NCBI GenBank assembly: GCA_018907035.1
Contig: JACCIC010000099.1
Coordinates: 310,001-374,000, forward strand
Source of the DNA: Sycobia sp. Sy_11
Lineage: Eukaryota; Arthropoda; Insecta; Hymenoptera; Epichrysomallidae
DNA length: 64,000 nt
Direction of reading: 5' to 3'
Shown: in pieces, positions 35,186 to 46,017 of the stretch
Numbering within the stretch: the first letter of the stretch is position 1
How the letters are laid out: the number at the start of each line of letters is the position of its first letter
The notes under the pieces: model-generated
Seen by the model: only the letters and a program-made list of their open reading frames with translations
Databases searched by the model: none
What the model was told of the DNA's origin: nothing
Made by a program: the position numbers and the translations under genes

Positions 35186-36260
35186 GTAATGTATTTAAAC
35201 ATTATAGTGCATTTACTAACAGTTATCAAGCATTCGGTAAGTTAGATACTAGATATTATTTATGAAAATAACCATTCGAATTAATCATTATTCTAAAGCA
35301 AAAACTAAATAGAAACTCGTGAATAGCCTCACGAACTACATTTATCATTATAGATATCTGTTCTTGTAGTGAAACTATTTTAAAACTTGAACTTCAAGTA
35401 AATTTCTTTTTAAGTAAATTACTTGGAAACTACTAAATCAGTGTCAGAAATAATAATATTTTTTATTTATTATAGATCGGAATATTAAGTAAAATTTTAC
35501 ATACAATTCTATCCTCTCTATACATGCATGACTCTGGGTCGTAAAAAGAATTCAAATAGGCTCCTCCAGCTTATTAAATAAGCAGAAAAGCCTTTAGGAA
35601 TAAGTTATGTGGGTCTGCCTTATTTTTTGAGGTAAGACCCAATTAAGCGGTCTTTTACAACATAATAAATATCTTCACCACTGAGCTCTCGCTTCATAAT
35701 CCTAGAAGAATGCCTCAATGTCGTAAAGCGACAATCCAAACTAACTTTTCATCATATAAGTATATAAGCATATATAAGCTAATAGTATTGAAACCTGAGA
35801 TCTAGTATAGTTTTCAATCATAAAGGGTTATGATGAGCTCTTCCGTTATGAAATCGGAAAGGTTGGAGCGTGCATCTACATCTATTGCATCATTCCCTTC
35901 CGCATAGATTCCAAAGAGTCAGTGGATTATTTTCTTCATTATCTTGAGTCACTGATCATTAGAAGATTGTTATATATCAGTGATTCCCTTCTACTTCATG
36001 CTGATACATTCAATGCACAAGCGCAGAGTCCGTAAATTCTAAACGGAATTCAAACTGGTCTTATTTGCACTTAAAAGGTATCTATATATAGAATTCTCCA
36101 TCTCCACCATGTATGGGAGATGGAAAATTCTATACATTTATAAAGTCTCTGATGAATTTTTCAACTTAAAAGGTCAAGGCTCACAGGGTGTATGTGTATA
36201 AGTGACGAATAGTTGTATGTTTCATTATAATTATCATTACCATTATAATTATATTATTAC

Positions 36261-36302
<42 letters not shown>

Positions 36303-37128
36303 TTTTATTATTATATTATTAAAAACAATGAATATGTAATGGTTAGGACGACAGATAATTATATGGAACTAGCGTTACTTCAACGGTTTCCTGCAACTGA
36401 CTTTTTCTTAGTAACATCAGAAACATTTCGGAACTATGCAAATAATCATTCAGCTTTATTTGAATCGGGCAATTGGATTATAAATGGTCTTTGGCCCTAT
36501 GATTTATATGGTAATTTACTTAAAAAATGCGTAGATAACAGTAATAGAGAACTTGTCGTCAATCCTAATGATCTGAATAATGATATAAAACAGAAGTTGC
36601 AAACAAAATGGCCTTCTGTAATGTCAAGCATATCAAGTGAAATTAATTGGATACTGGAGTACAATTTTTATGGATCATGTGTAACTTCAAATGTAACGTT
36701 TTACTTTCATGAAGCTTTACGCCTACAGAAAAAATATGATGCAGGGATTATTCTTAACAAAGCTGAAATTTATCCAGGCAATGAATACTCATTCGATGAT
36801 TTCATCAATTCCATTCAAAAAGTTGTGAAGAAACAAGTATATATAACATGCCTAGAATTGGAGGTAAAACAAGAGTACAATAAACCATACTAATTTATAA
36901 AATCAAAGTGTGTTTTTTTTGTACATGTTAAACAAATTCTATAACAAAATACTAAACCGATTGCTCTGAAATTCTAAATATGTCTTCTATATCATCTTCG
37001 GAAGGAGATAGGCTATATTTTGTTCCAAATTCTTATTTTACAAATATTATTTTATTTTATACATTATATATTTATTTTATATCCAAATATTATTTAATTT
37101 CAAAATATTATTTTACTAAGAATCCCAA

Positions 37129-37192
<64 letters not shown>

Positions 37193-39257
37193 TAGATACG
37201 CCAATTTGCTTCTGCCGAGTATTTCTAAAATTTGAAGCTTTATTCTTAAAAAGTGATTACCTGTTTATGACTTAAAGTACTGTCCGTCACTAGCCACTAT
37301 TTTTGCCATCTTTTGGGCAATTGTTGGATACCATTTCGAAAAAACGATACCTCTTTTGAGTCGATCTACGAATCGATATATTCGTTCATTTCATGCGATA
37401 CCGACCCCATGTGATAGTTTTACCTGATTTTAACAAATCATAATACACCATATCCTGCTGGTTGCACCAAATGCAGAACATAACCTTGGCATCATGAATA
37501 TTCAGTCTGGGCATCGATGTGGAGGCATGTGTGGACATTTCCCATGATTTTATGCACTTGGAATTATCGTAGTGAACCCATTTTTCTTTCTTTGGAGCAC
37601 CTGTTCACAAGAAAACTTGACAGCATTTGTTAAGCTTTAACCGCATTTTTCTTCAAATGAATGCAAATAAGCAACACTTCCCGCAAATGACGAAAATTTG
37701 CCTTGAAAACTGAGATCTTCGATCGAGAATACACTTTTCATTCGGTACTTACCGCTGTAACCATCTATCGATAGTTGCAACGGTAAGCCGAAAAAATGGC
37801 CGAAGCAAAGTTGCGTACCTTTTATATATAAAGTCGCGTTCGTATCAATAGCTGCTATTTCAAAGACATTTGTTTCCTTCAATTTCAGTTGGTACAAATA
37901 CTTAAATATTCGGGGTATAAAATTCCCAAGACTAAGAATGAAAACAAGTTCTTTTTTCAAAAATCATTTTTCTTCATCAATTTAATCTCCTGGAAGAGTG
38001 GTACAATCGTCCAACACCTTTCCAACTTTTCTTTACCATGTTTATAAAAGGATTTATCTTTTGCTTTAAAATAGGCTTTAGTTTCATCAATAACCTCCAC
38101 ATTCGAGCCAAATTTTCTTCCCTGGAACATTTTTTTGAGATCAGCAAAGAGCCAGTAGACTCTGGGGGCTAAATCTGTCGAATACGGGGGTGCATAAACA
38201 AATCAAAGCGCAACTCGTTCAATTTTGCCATTTTTTTCATGAACTTGTGGCACGGTGCATTATCGTGGTGAAAAATGATGTTTTCTTTTTCATGTGCAGT
38301 TCTTTTGCTTCGATCTCCTCGACTCGTTGCTGTATTTGTTCCACTGAAAGCAATGGCGGCACCCACTAGAAAGAAATTTTTTTCTTACTCAATTTTCAAT
38401 GAAGGACGGTAAATAGGTTTCCAGATGATATCTGTGTCATTTCTGGAATTACACGAACCTTCACTTTGCGATATTTCATTACGAGATTTAACCCACCACT
38501 TACATTTTTCTGTGTAACTGCTTCCAATGTCCTACCCGAACGTTCTATATCGTTTGTATTTGTACGACCTCGTTTAAACTCAGCATACCACAAATCGTTT
38601 GTTTGAATGGAAAGGAGTCCGGGTAATGTTTTTCAAGCCATTGCTGAGCTTCTACGGTGTTTTTAGCCATTAAAAAACAATGTTTTATCAACAAGCGAAA
38701 CCAAGTGACTTTACTACTGTTTGTGGTTCAATTGATGTGAAATTTTAACACGTTTCATATAAAGGTTCGTACTCTCGGGAAATGTACCCAGTATTGTGCT
38801 ATTAGCGCAATCTCTCGCTTAGTCACGGGACTTATTGCATGAAGTCTTATATATCTTATGTTTATATATATATTGTATACTTTCGTATTTTAAATCAAAT
38901 ACCGCTAATTTTTAAATAGTAGTGTCAACCAAAATTGAAGCAAAATTCTAGTTAATTTAAAAACATGTCAAAGAATTTTAATTTATATTACATATACCTT
39001 ATTTTTTCATTTTAGCAACAATATCTTTATGAAATTTGCATATGTTTCAACGGAAGTCACAAATTAGAGGATTGTGAACACCGTGATGAAAATAAAAGGA
39101 TTCATTATTGTGATCCAAACAAATCGATTATTTATCCTGAAGTATTTACAGGTTATTTAAATTTATCTTTATCTGTAGCAACATGTAACTTAAGTATTTA
39201 TATTTACATTATTATTCAAAATATATTGAATTTTTTTTCATTACAGGACATAGATGA
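35124..39257 (+). CDS. RNase T2-like secreted pseudoenzyme, copy 1 (four exons)
   Basis: Exons by splice signals: 35124-35185 (ATG run then a hydrophobic signal peptide, donor AG|GTAATG), 36347-36863 (acceptor GGTTAG, donor GAG|GTAAAA), 39016-39151 (acceptor TTTTAG) and 39247-39257 (acceptor CATTACAG). Phases agree and give about 241 aa. Family marks: YMELALLQRFP after the signal peptide, INGLWP at CAS I (about 66-71), W-x2-EYNFYGSC at CAS II (about 122-132), and exon 3 EICICFNGSHKLEDC plus IIYP. In active RNase T2 these are HGLWP and HEWxKHGTC. Here the first His is Asn67, the second is Leu124, Lys is Phe128 and the third His is Tyr129; Glu125 and the structural Cys residues remain. So the fold is probably kept and catalysis lost; role unknown, secreted. 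Intron 2 carries two mariner relics and a (TA)n. Exon 4 is very short and unlike copy 2; reading through intron 3 is also open to 39276. Confidence 0.75.
36236..36320. repeat. (ATT)n microsatellite
   Basis: Imperfect TTA/ATT run in intron 1 of copy 1, ending just before the exon 2 acceptor. Confidence 0.9.
37132..37184. repeat. (TA)n microsatellite
   Basis: About 26 TA units in intron 2 of RNase T2-like copy 1. Confidence 0.95.
37260..37770 (-). pseudogene. Internally deleted mariner relic (Mos1-type transposase pieces)
   Basis: On the minus strand the order is an N-terminal piece (HLREV...FNLKK-like, about 37715-37650), then HYDN-K-KSW...HASTS and an IHDAKVMFCIW stretch (about 37590-37450), then a C-terminal piece ending KIVASDGQYF-like (about 37330-37265). 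The catalytic DNA-binding linker and the second and third Asp are deleted. Stops and frameshifts are frequent. It lies in intron 2 of RNase T2-like copy 1. Confidence 0.7.
37975..38681 (-). pseudogene. Second internally deleted mariner relic (irritans-like)
   Basis: Minus-strand pieces: start MAKNTVEAQQWLEKHYPDSF (38672-38610), WYAEFKRGRTNTNDIERSGR (about 38595-38535), then HHDNAPCHK (about 38275) and a C-terminal FADLKKMFQGRKFGSNVEVI block (about 38140-38080) to about 37985. The TGDEKW region with the first catalytic Asp is missing. Several frameshifts. A separate subfamily from its neighbour, so two independent insertions. Confidence 0.7.
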
Positions 39258-39327
39258 GGTTCAATTTTTGTGTTAACTGGATAAGAAAATATAATTATGA
39301 TTATGAAAGCATGTACTTTGAAAGAAA

Positions 39328-39338
39328 AATAAAATAAA
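39328..39338 (+). terminator. Poly(A) signals of RNase T2-like copy 1
   Basis: Two AATAAA hexamers (39328-39333, 39333-39338) about 75 nt after the exon 4 stop. Confidence 0.6.
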
Positions 39339-39589
39339 TTTTATTATAACATACGTAAATATGTCTATTGATAAATATTTACTACTACCATCAAAAAAAT
39401 ATTTTTCTCAAATATTTATAGACGTATGAATATACAAATATGTATATAAGTTTGTATAGGATTTTGAGAATTAATGTTAAAACAGCAATAAAATAAATTA
39501 CTTAAAGAAGAATCTATAGATTGTTTATTTAAATTAAATATGAGAAAATTTCGGAAACTTTTTGAGTGTAGAAATATGAATTTGAAGCA
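39339..39589. other. AT-rich spacer
   Basis: Nothing recognised between the copy 1 poly(A) signals and the Gypsy relic. Confidence 0.6.
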
Positions 39590-41060
39590 GAGTTAGCTCC
39601 TGAGTGGTGAGCTTTGAGCGACTGGATTTTCTTCTTTCACGGTGGTAACGTGGAGATATGCGACAGGGCCGCGCGATAACACTTTCTAAGTTTAATAGTT
39701 CAGAGCTCCTCGCGTAGTTGATTTCCTTTGATTCCTTCCCTGCTTTCCGGGCGCGCGGGAATGCTCCTCGCGCTAATGCTCTTCATCTACGGTCTCACGT
39801 TTGGCAGTTCCAATCTCGGCCTAGTTGGTCCAAGTCCTGGCTTCGTCGATAGGGGCGCGAATTGGTTGCTCCGAAGTCGGGGATCTCAGAAGCTTCGACG
39901 GAACGCTTAACTTCGTGTAGCGCTTGACGGCCCCGGGCATCTCCAATCCGGGCAAGGTCGATGAGCTGGCCGTTCCCAGCTGTTTCCCTTGATACAGGTA
40001 TCGAGGGCCCAAGTATTCTGTCTCTCGTTACTCTGTAGCCAATTCTTATTCCACTACGAAAAGAGAGCGAAAGTGGGGCTTTCGATGTACGTCAGTAGCC
40101 AGCCAGCGTGGCCGCTACAACCTCTCTGTCTGAATTCGATGCCACCCCAGCAAGAAATCCAGCATTTTTTCTCTCCTGTGTCCTCTTCTCCTTGTCTCGT
40201 GGTCTTCTCGACGAATCGATGGCGTCCTGGTCGTGGCTGTTTTTTAGGGCGTTCTCTGCTGCGAGCGGGCCGTACCTTGGCGGTGGTTCATTTGACTGCG
40301 ACGCAGTAACGGGGCCCGTCTTCCTTGGGAGTCCTCTTTTTCTGAGAGGGATACAAGGGGCAGGTCGACTCTTATCATCTCTCTGGTTAAGTGAGGGCAG
40401 AGTTCTGGTAAACCACCGTGTTATTACCTCATATTCCGACCTCGAAGCTAGTTGGCTCTATTTTCCCCCTGATCTCGTACGGGCCGTCTCTCTTTGGGGC
40501 CAATTTCTATGTTCTTACCTAGCTGGCACGAGCACCAGATCCCCTGGCTTGTAATCTGGAGACATCCGGTGACTTTGACCGGCATAGTCCTTTCGGCAAT
40601 CTTGCTCGGCTTTATGCGTTTCCTTGGCCTGCCTTAATGTGTCCACCGTCATTAATAAACGCGGAGTTAATATCTATAGGCGATCCTAGGAGCTTCGGCA
40701 GAGCGCTTAACTTCGTGTGATGCTTGACGGCCGATCTATAATCCGGGCAAGGTCGACGAGCTGTCTGTTTCAAGCTGTTTCCCTTGATACAGGTATCGAG
40801 GACCCGAGTATTCTATCTCTCGTTGCTCCGTAGTCAATTCTTATTCAACTACGGCCCGGGAGGCCGCATCAACAAGGGCTTGCCCTCACCTCTCCCGGTG
40901 CCGCCCCAATACAGCAGTTAGGTGCGGGGGCGAACCTGGAGCGTGGTCACTCTTAAATATGAGGGGACCACTGGCGGAGCTATCCCAAGTCCGTGCTTGG
41001 AAAAGAGAGCGGCGGGGGCCTTCGATACGCGTCAGTAGCCAGCCAGCGTGGCCGGCACAA
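39590..41060 (-). mobile_element. Ty3/Gypsy-like LTR retrotransposon relic with duplicated segment
   Basis: A GC-rich block inserted in AT-rich DNA. On the minus strand about 40650-40400 reads a Gypsy integrase C-terminal region: a KETHKAEQDCRKDYA-like helix, then YKPGDLVLVPAR, then a broken GPK..GPY.I block. A segment at about 39885-40115 is repeated at about 40680-41060 with high identity; the right copy carries an extra 130-140 bp. These could be LTR-like or internal duplicates. No intact ORF remains. Confidence 0.55.
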
Positions 41061-41296
41061 ATTTTGTTATAATACACTGTTGACTAAAATTTTTTAGAGA
41101 TATCTGCGCTAAGTACGAAGAAATCAATAGAGTTCTAAGTTATTTATCAACTTATTTTTTATTTTTGAAAAAAACTTATTTTTCTTATGAAATTGTACAA
41201 ATTAGCAGTAAAATTTTTTATTTAAATAATAATCAAAAATTATTTTGAAAAGTTATAGTGTGTTATGTTATTATTCAAAACCAAAATTATATTTAA

Positions 41297-41436
41297 CCTT
41301 TAGACTGCCAGACTGACTCATATATGAGTCACCTGTGACCTTGATAGCTACTCTAGAGATATGAGGTGTTTTTATGTATAAATTTTGCACATCAAAAGTA
41401 TCAATTTATAAGGCAAAAATGCCGCCAGTCTAAAGG
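41297..41436. mobile_element. piggyBac-type MITE, 140 bp, with TTAA target duplications
   Basis: Terminal inverted repeats CCTTTAGACTG...CAGTCTAAAGG are flanked on both sides by TTAA (41293-41296 and 41437-41440), the hallmark of piggyBac-family transposition. It is far too short to encode a transposase. A perfect 18-bp palindrome sits next to the left terminus. Confidence 0.85.
41314..41331. repeat. 18-bp perfect palindrome in the MITE
   Basis: TGACTCATATATGAGTCA. Each arm is a consensus AP-1 (TGASTCA) site; it may instead be a transposase sub-terminal binding site. Confidence 0.9.
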
Positions 41437-41440
41437 TTAA

Positions 41441-42460
41441 TGAAAGCAAGATTGCATCTTTTGATTTTCATAAGAATTTTTATCTTAATCCAAAATAAAA
41501 TAAGCTTAGATTCATGTGTGTAATGTTTTCTAATATAATAACCAAAATTGCGCAGATTTTTTAAAACACGATTCAATTATAGTTTAAATGTGTTAAGAAA
41601 AATTTGATTGTGCAATAGGGGGATCCTTCAGATAACTCGCATTTCAAATTTATACGGTTTTTTAATAAACAGTGGTTCATATATTTTGGGTATAATGAAA
41701 ACTAATGTAATTTTAGCACAGGGTAAATAATTGCATATATTTATGAAAAATTATAAATTATTTACTGAAAATATAAATTTATCTGTCAATTAAATCGAGC
41801 TTTATGTAATTTGATTTAAAACGGTACTGATTGATACACGCTTATGCGTTCCACTTTATCGTCTCATAAGCTCTGCTTTTTCCCACCTTAACAAATTTTA
41901 AATATCAAGTCAAATTCCTTTGATCAAACAAAGACAGCAATATACCAATGAAATTACTCTAATATTCATGTGCTCAATTTGCGTACGATTCATAGACTGT
42001 GAGAGAATGCGCGCCATTTTTCATTCGCACCGAAAAAATGCGCGCTTTTTCTTATTGGCGGCTGAAAAGGCACATTTTTCCGTATCGGATCAAAAAAGCG
42101 CGTTTTTCTGCGTTTGAGAAACAAAACCAGGCGTATTTCTTTCTGATTTTTCTCTTTTTTACTCGCATAACCTGACCTCAGATCGACAGCAAGGCGCGGT
42201 ACCACGAGGACCTCAGGTTCGTTCAAGTCAGCTCTAGCCCGGGGCACAGCAACTTGCGAACCAGAACAACATTTGCCGCTTTTCTGTAAATTCAAAATTC
42301 TTTTGACCGTCACATTACGTTTTTATATTTGTTTTATTATTTTCAGTTTACATAAAATTTTACTTAATAAACCAGCAACATAAATTGTATTATCTTGATC
42401 GTTGTAATTAAATAAATTAAAACACATATACATTAAATAATAAATAATATAGTACAAAAA
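41441..42460. other. Intergenic sequence, mostly AT-rich
   Basis: A GC-richer patch at 41990-42260 has short ORFs on both strands without domains. Nothing recognised. Confidence 0.5.
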
Positions 42461-42663
42461 GAGGTCTACGATGACTCGATCGCTAGAGCGAAGGACTAGT
42501 AACTTGATGATCTAAATTCAATTCCCGGTCTCGGCCGATTGACACAAGCACCGCTGTAATAATTTACATGTGCTTTGCTTACAAACACAACGTAGACCTC
42601 CGTCGCTGATTAGCACCAATATTTGGAAGCATAAATAGAGCGACGTTAAATAACATAAAAAAA
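42461..42663 (+). mobile_element. tRNA-derived SINE, copy 1
   Basis: About 200 bp, starting GAGGTCTACGATGACTCGAT with an A-box-like region, a B-box-like ATTCAATTCCC (42516-42526) and ending GCGACGTTAAATAAC plus an A-run. A diverged second copy is at 45797-46009, which defines it as a dispersed family. Confidence 0.7.
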
Positions 42664-42936
42664 CATTATTAATTTTATAATTAATATAATTATGTACCAA
42701 GTCCTTTAATCTTCTGTCTTTGCCAAAAGTACAAATAAGAAATCCATCAGCAACAAGAGCTTTCACAAGATCTTCTTTACTGGTTGGATCGAAAAAAAAT
42801 GGATTGAAAAAATATATATATATAGTACAAAAGGCTTTAACAATTGTCAGGTAAGGCTGAAACATTTTTTGAATCTTTGAATAAATATTAATCGAAATTT
42901 ATTTGATTATTATATATATTTAACAAATTTAAAATA

Positions 42937-44164
42937 TTAGGTTGTCAAATATCTCCCTTCCGCCTTTTTGTCTTATGAATTTCGCGGCTATGTATAAAGC
43001 GCTACAGAGCTCGTATCTGGCAATACTATACATCATTTGAAAAGTGTCCTGACATAACGTACAAAACGACACTATGCATGATTAGTTTGGATATTGCGTT
43101 CAATAGACGTGTAAACATGGAGTTCACTAACGCCGAAATTCGCGCTATTTTAAAGTTTTCCTTCGTCAAAGGCAAATCCGCTAGAGAAACGTTCCGTGAG
43201 ATTAATGTTGTTTTGGGGAATGGCACGCTATCACTTCGAACCGCAGAGGAATGGTTTGTACTCTGCAACCGCAGAGCCGGTGCAAACGACACCATGGATA
43301 ATCCAGCCGGCGGAAGACCTGTGACGTCGAATACCAATCAAATCATGGAATTTATCGAGTTAGACCGGCATGTGGCATCTCATGACATGACCCAGGAGAC
43401 GAGAGTTAGTCACCAAACTATTTTAAACCATCTGCAGAAGGTGGTACAGCATGATTTGACGCAAAAAAACCTTCTGGACCGAATCATCGCCTGCGATGTG
43501 CTGTTCGAACGGAACGAACTAGACCCATTTATCACGTACGATAAAATCAAGTGAAAACGGTTGTGGTCCAAGGCCGGTGTACCGTCCCAAACAGTAGCCA
43601 AACCAGGATTGATGGCCAGGAAGGTTTGGTGGGATTGTAAGGGAATCATCCCCTATGAGCTACTCCCATATGGCCAGACGCGTAATTCTACCATCTACTG
43701 TGAACAACTAGACCGCTTCAAGCAGGCTATCGACCAGAAGCGTCCACAATTGGCCAACAGGAAGGGTGTAGTGTTTCACCAGGACAACGCCATACCTCAC
43801 ACTTTCTTGATGACTTGTCAGAAGCTACAGGAGTTCGGATGGAAGGTTTTATCGCATCCACCATATAGCCCGGACATAGCGCCAAGTGATTACCACCTGT
43901 TCCTGTCCATGCCGAACGCCATTGGTGGTGTAAAGTCGGACTCAAAAGAGGCTTGTGAAAAGTGGCTGTCCGAGTTCTTCGCAAATAAGAGGGGTTTCTA
44001 CGAGAAGGGTATTATGAAGTTGCCGTCTAGATGGAAATAGATTATCGAACAAAACGGCGCATATTTGAAGTAAATAAAGTAAAGTAAAATGAATGATTGT
44101 AACACTTTTTATAAAGCATTGAATGAAGAGCAAAAAAGCAGAAGGAAAATATTTGACAACATAA
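42937..44164 (+). mobile_element. Mariner element (full length, dead)
   Basis: Terminal inverted repeats of about 30 bp: the left begins near 42938 (GTTGTCAAATATCTCCC) and the right ends near 44162 (GGAAAATATTTGACAAC). Flanking TA on both sides. Encodes a disrupted transposase. Confidence 0.85.
43117..44073 (+). pseudogene. Mariner transposase pseudogene, lacking the first catalytic Asp
   Basis: ATG at 43117 (MEFTNAEIRAILKF) with the N-terminal helix-turn-helix region and a GRPVTS linker. One frame is kept throughout, but with TGA at 43552-43554 and TAG at 44038-44040; the natural end is TAA 44071. HQDNAIPH and [10 protein letters not shown] carry the second and third Asp with D34D spacing. 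The stretch that normally holds TGDEKW with the first Asp is missing between DPF and ITYDK (43526-43540). It resembles the SETMAR-type mariners common in ants and other insects. Not functional. Confidence 0.85.
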
Positions 44165-45788
44165 TATAAGACATCTTGCACTTTATTAATTAAGATTTCA
44201 CAATAGTGAATATTCGAATTAAATATTCACTTTTAACATATAGAAAATAATAAAATGTTGTTAAATGTAAAACTTATTTTAGATATTTTACAAATCATTC
44301 ATGTCTCTCATTGTGGAGAAAAATTAAATTCGTTTAATTTCTGAATAAGACATATACTTTTATAATTTACACACTAGCAACCTAATTTTTATTCAGTTTT
44401 GACAAAAAGAATTAATTTTTTAGTTTAATTTAAATGATGAAAAATTGACTTATTATTAAAAATTTAGGTGCTATAAATGCTATTTATTCATAAAATAAAT
44501 GTACTGCCGTCTTTTTTATACACTACAATTTTATTAAAAAAATGTTACAACATAAACACTCTTATAAGCTAGAGCAAATAAAATAATAAGTTCCTAAAAA
44601 TTAAAAGTTTGTTGCATTTGTTCATATATTACTTTTTAATATTGCAAAGAATGTGATGAAAAATAGAATTCATTATTACGCTACAAGTATTAGTTTACTT
44701 AGAAATTTCTTAATTCTTTGCATCATACATATAACTAATGTGTTTTAGGAGTTACATAATTTTCCAAACTACATTTAATTATTTTTCATACGGGTGTTCA
44801 TAGGCAAGATTTTTTTACAAGACCCTAGAAATGGTAAATAAGTTTCAATAGTTGCGATAATAAGATAATAAATTAAAATTATTTATTTATAGAATATATA
44901 CTTTCAACGAAAAATTAATGAATGAAGAAAGAACGAAAGAAAGAAGCAAATAAAGTTTTGGTACAGTATACACAAATATTGGTATTTACTATCTAGTTAT
45001 TATCATTAAAGTTTTAAGCAGCTATTTTGAATACATAATCTATTAGATGGATCTTACCTGCTGTGTTAAAAATTCTGTTTTATATTCTAAAAGTTCCATT
45101 TAATTTTAGTGATTTATAATTCATAATCAATTAATATAAAACTAACTAATTATAAATCTAATTTTAATCTATCTATATTTTCATCAACTGCTTTGCTTTT
45201 ATAAATATTACTTATACAAAACGTACTGATATTACTTGTAGTACTGAAGGTCGGAATACACTTCCAATGAGTTTGTGAACATCAGTATGTAAATTATATA
45301 AATTAAATAGAACTCATAATACTACTTAGAGCGAATAATAAAAGATGTGTATTTTCGACTTTCTTTCTCCGCATGTACATAGAAAACATTTGAAAGTCTA
45401 GAATACTAAATATTCGATCATTCTATAACAGTCCAATAACGTTTTCAATTAAAAATAAACAATTCCTATCTTTTACAATAAATTTATTATTTTTACGATA
45501 AGTTATATATAATCGTGAAGAGTCATCGTTTTTCTTAACCGATACTACAGACTTGCAAATTCTGAGCAACATAAGTTTACTATTTTGTTTTTTAATGATT
45601 GGCTGTTCACCATATTTTTCCATAATTATTGTTTCCTACCTATATAGTCGTCTTACCATCCATTTTAAATAAATTCGTTTTTAATAAATCTTTATAAACA
45701 TCTAACTTCAATAAATTTACGCTCTGATGCATATAATTCTAAATAACTAACTTACAATATTCATTAATCTCATTCCACAAAAATTATC
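44165..45788. other. AT-rich intergenic sequence, 1.6 kb
   Basis: No gene or transposon recognised. A 66-codon minus-strand ORF at 45423-45623 has no domain. Confidence 0.6.
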
Positions 45789-45796
45789 ACAATTTT

Positions 45797-46009
45797 ATGA
45801 AGAGGTCTACGATAGATCGATTAGATTATAGTGAAGAACTAGTGATTCGGTGGCCTGAGTTCAAATTATGGTTTCAGCCAACTGCCCAACCATCACTGCA
45901 AAAATTTATATGTGCTTTATTCACAACTACGTCGTATACTTTCGTCGCAAGCTAACACCACTATGTGGGTAGATAAATAAAGCGACGTTAAATAATATAA
46001 GAAAAAATA
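45797..46009 (+). mobile_element. tRNA-derived SINE, copy 2, with target-site duplication
   Basis: Same layout as copy 1: AGAGGTCTACGATAGATCGA start, GAGTTCAAATTATGG near the B box, AGCGACGTTAAATAATA end and A-rich tail. Direct repeats ACAATTTT at 45789-45796 and 46010-46017 are its probable target-site duplication. Confidence 0.75.
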
Positions 46010-46017
46010 ACAATTTT

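Noticed and set aside
36236..36320. Trinucleotide run considered as a CRISPR-like or satellite array
   Set aside because: Simple (ATT)n microsatellite without spacers. No CRISPR array exists in the window.
37637..37960. 107-codon minus-strand ORF as a gene
   Set aside because: It overlaps a mariner relic; its C-terminal part is out-of-frame transposase sequence.
39728..40554. ORFs of 60-148 codons in the GC-rich block as host genes
   Set aside because: They lie antisense to a Gypsy integrase relic and within duplicated repeat segments; no domain on the plus strand.
42518..42865. 115-codon minus-strand ORF
   Set aside because: Overlaps the SINE antisense; no domain.
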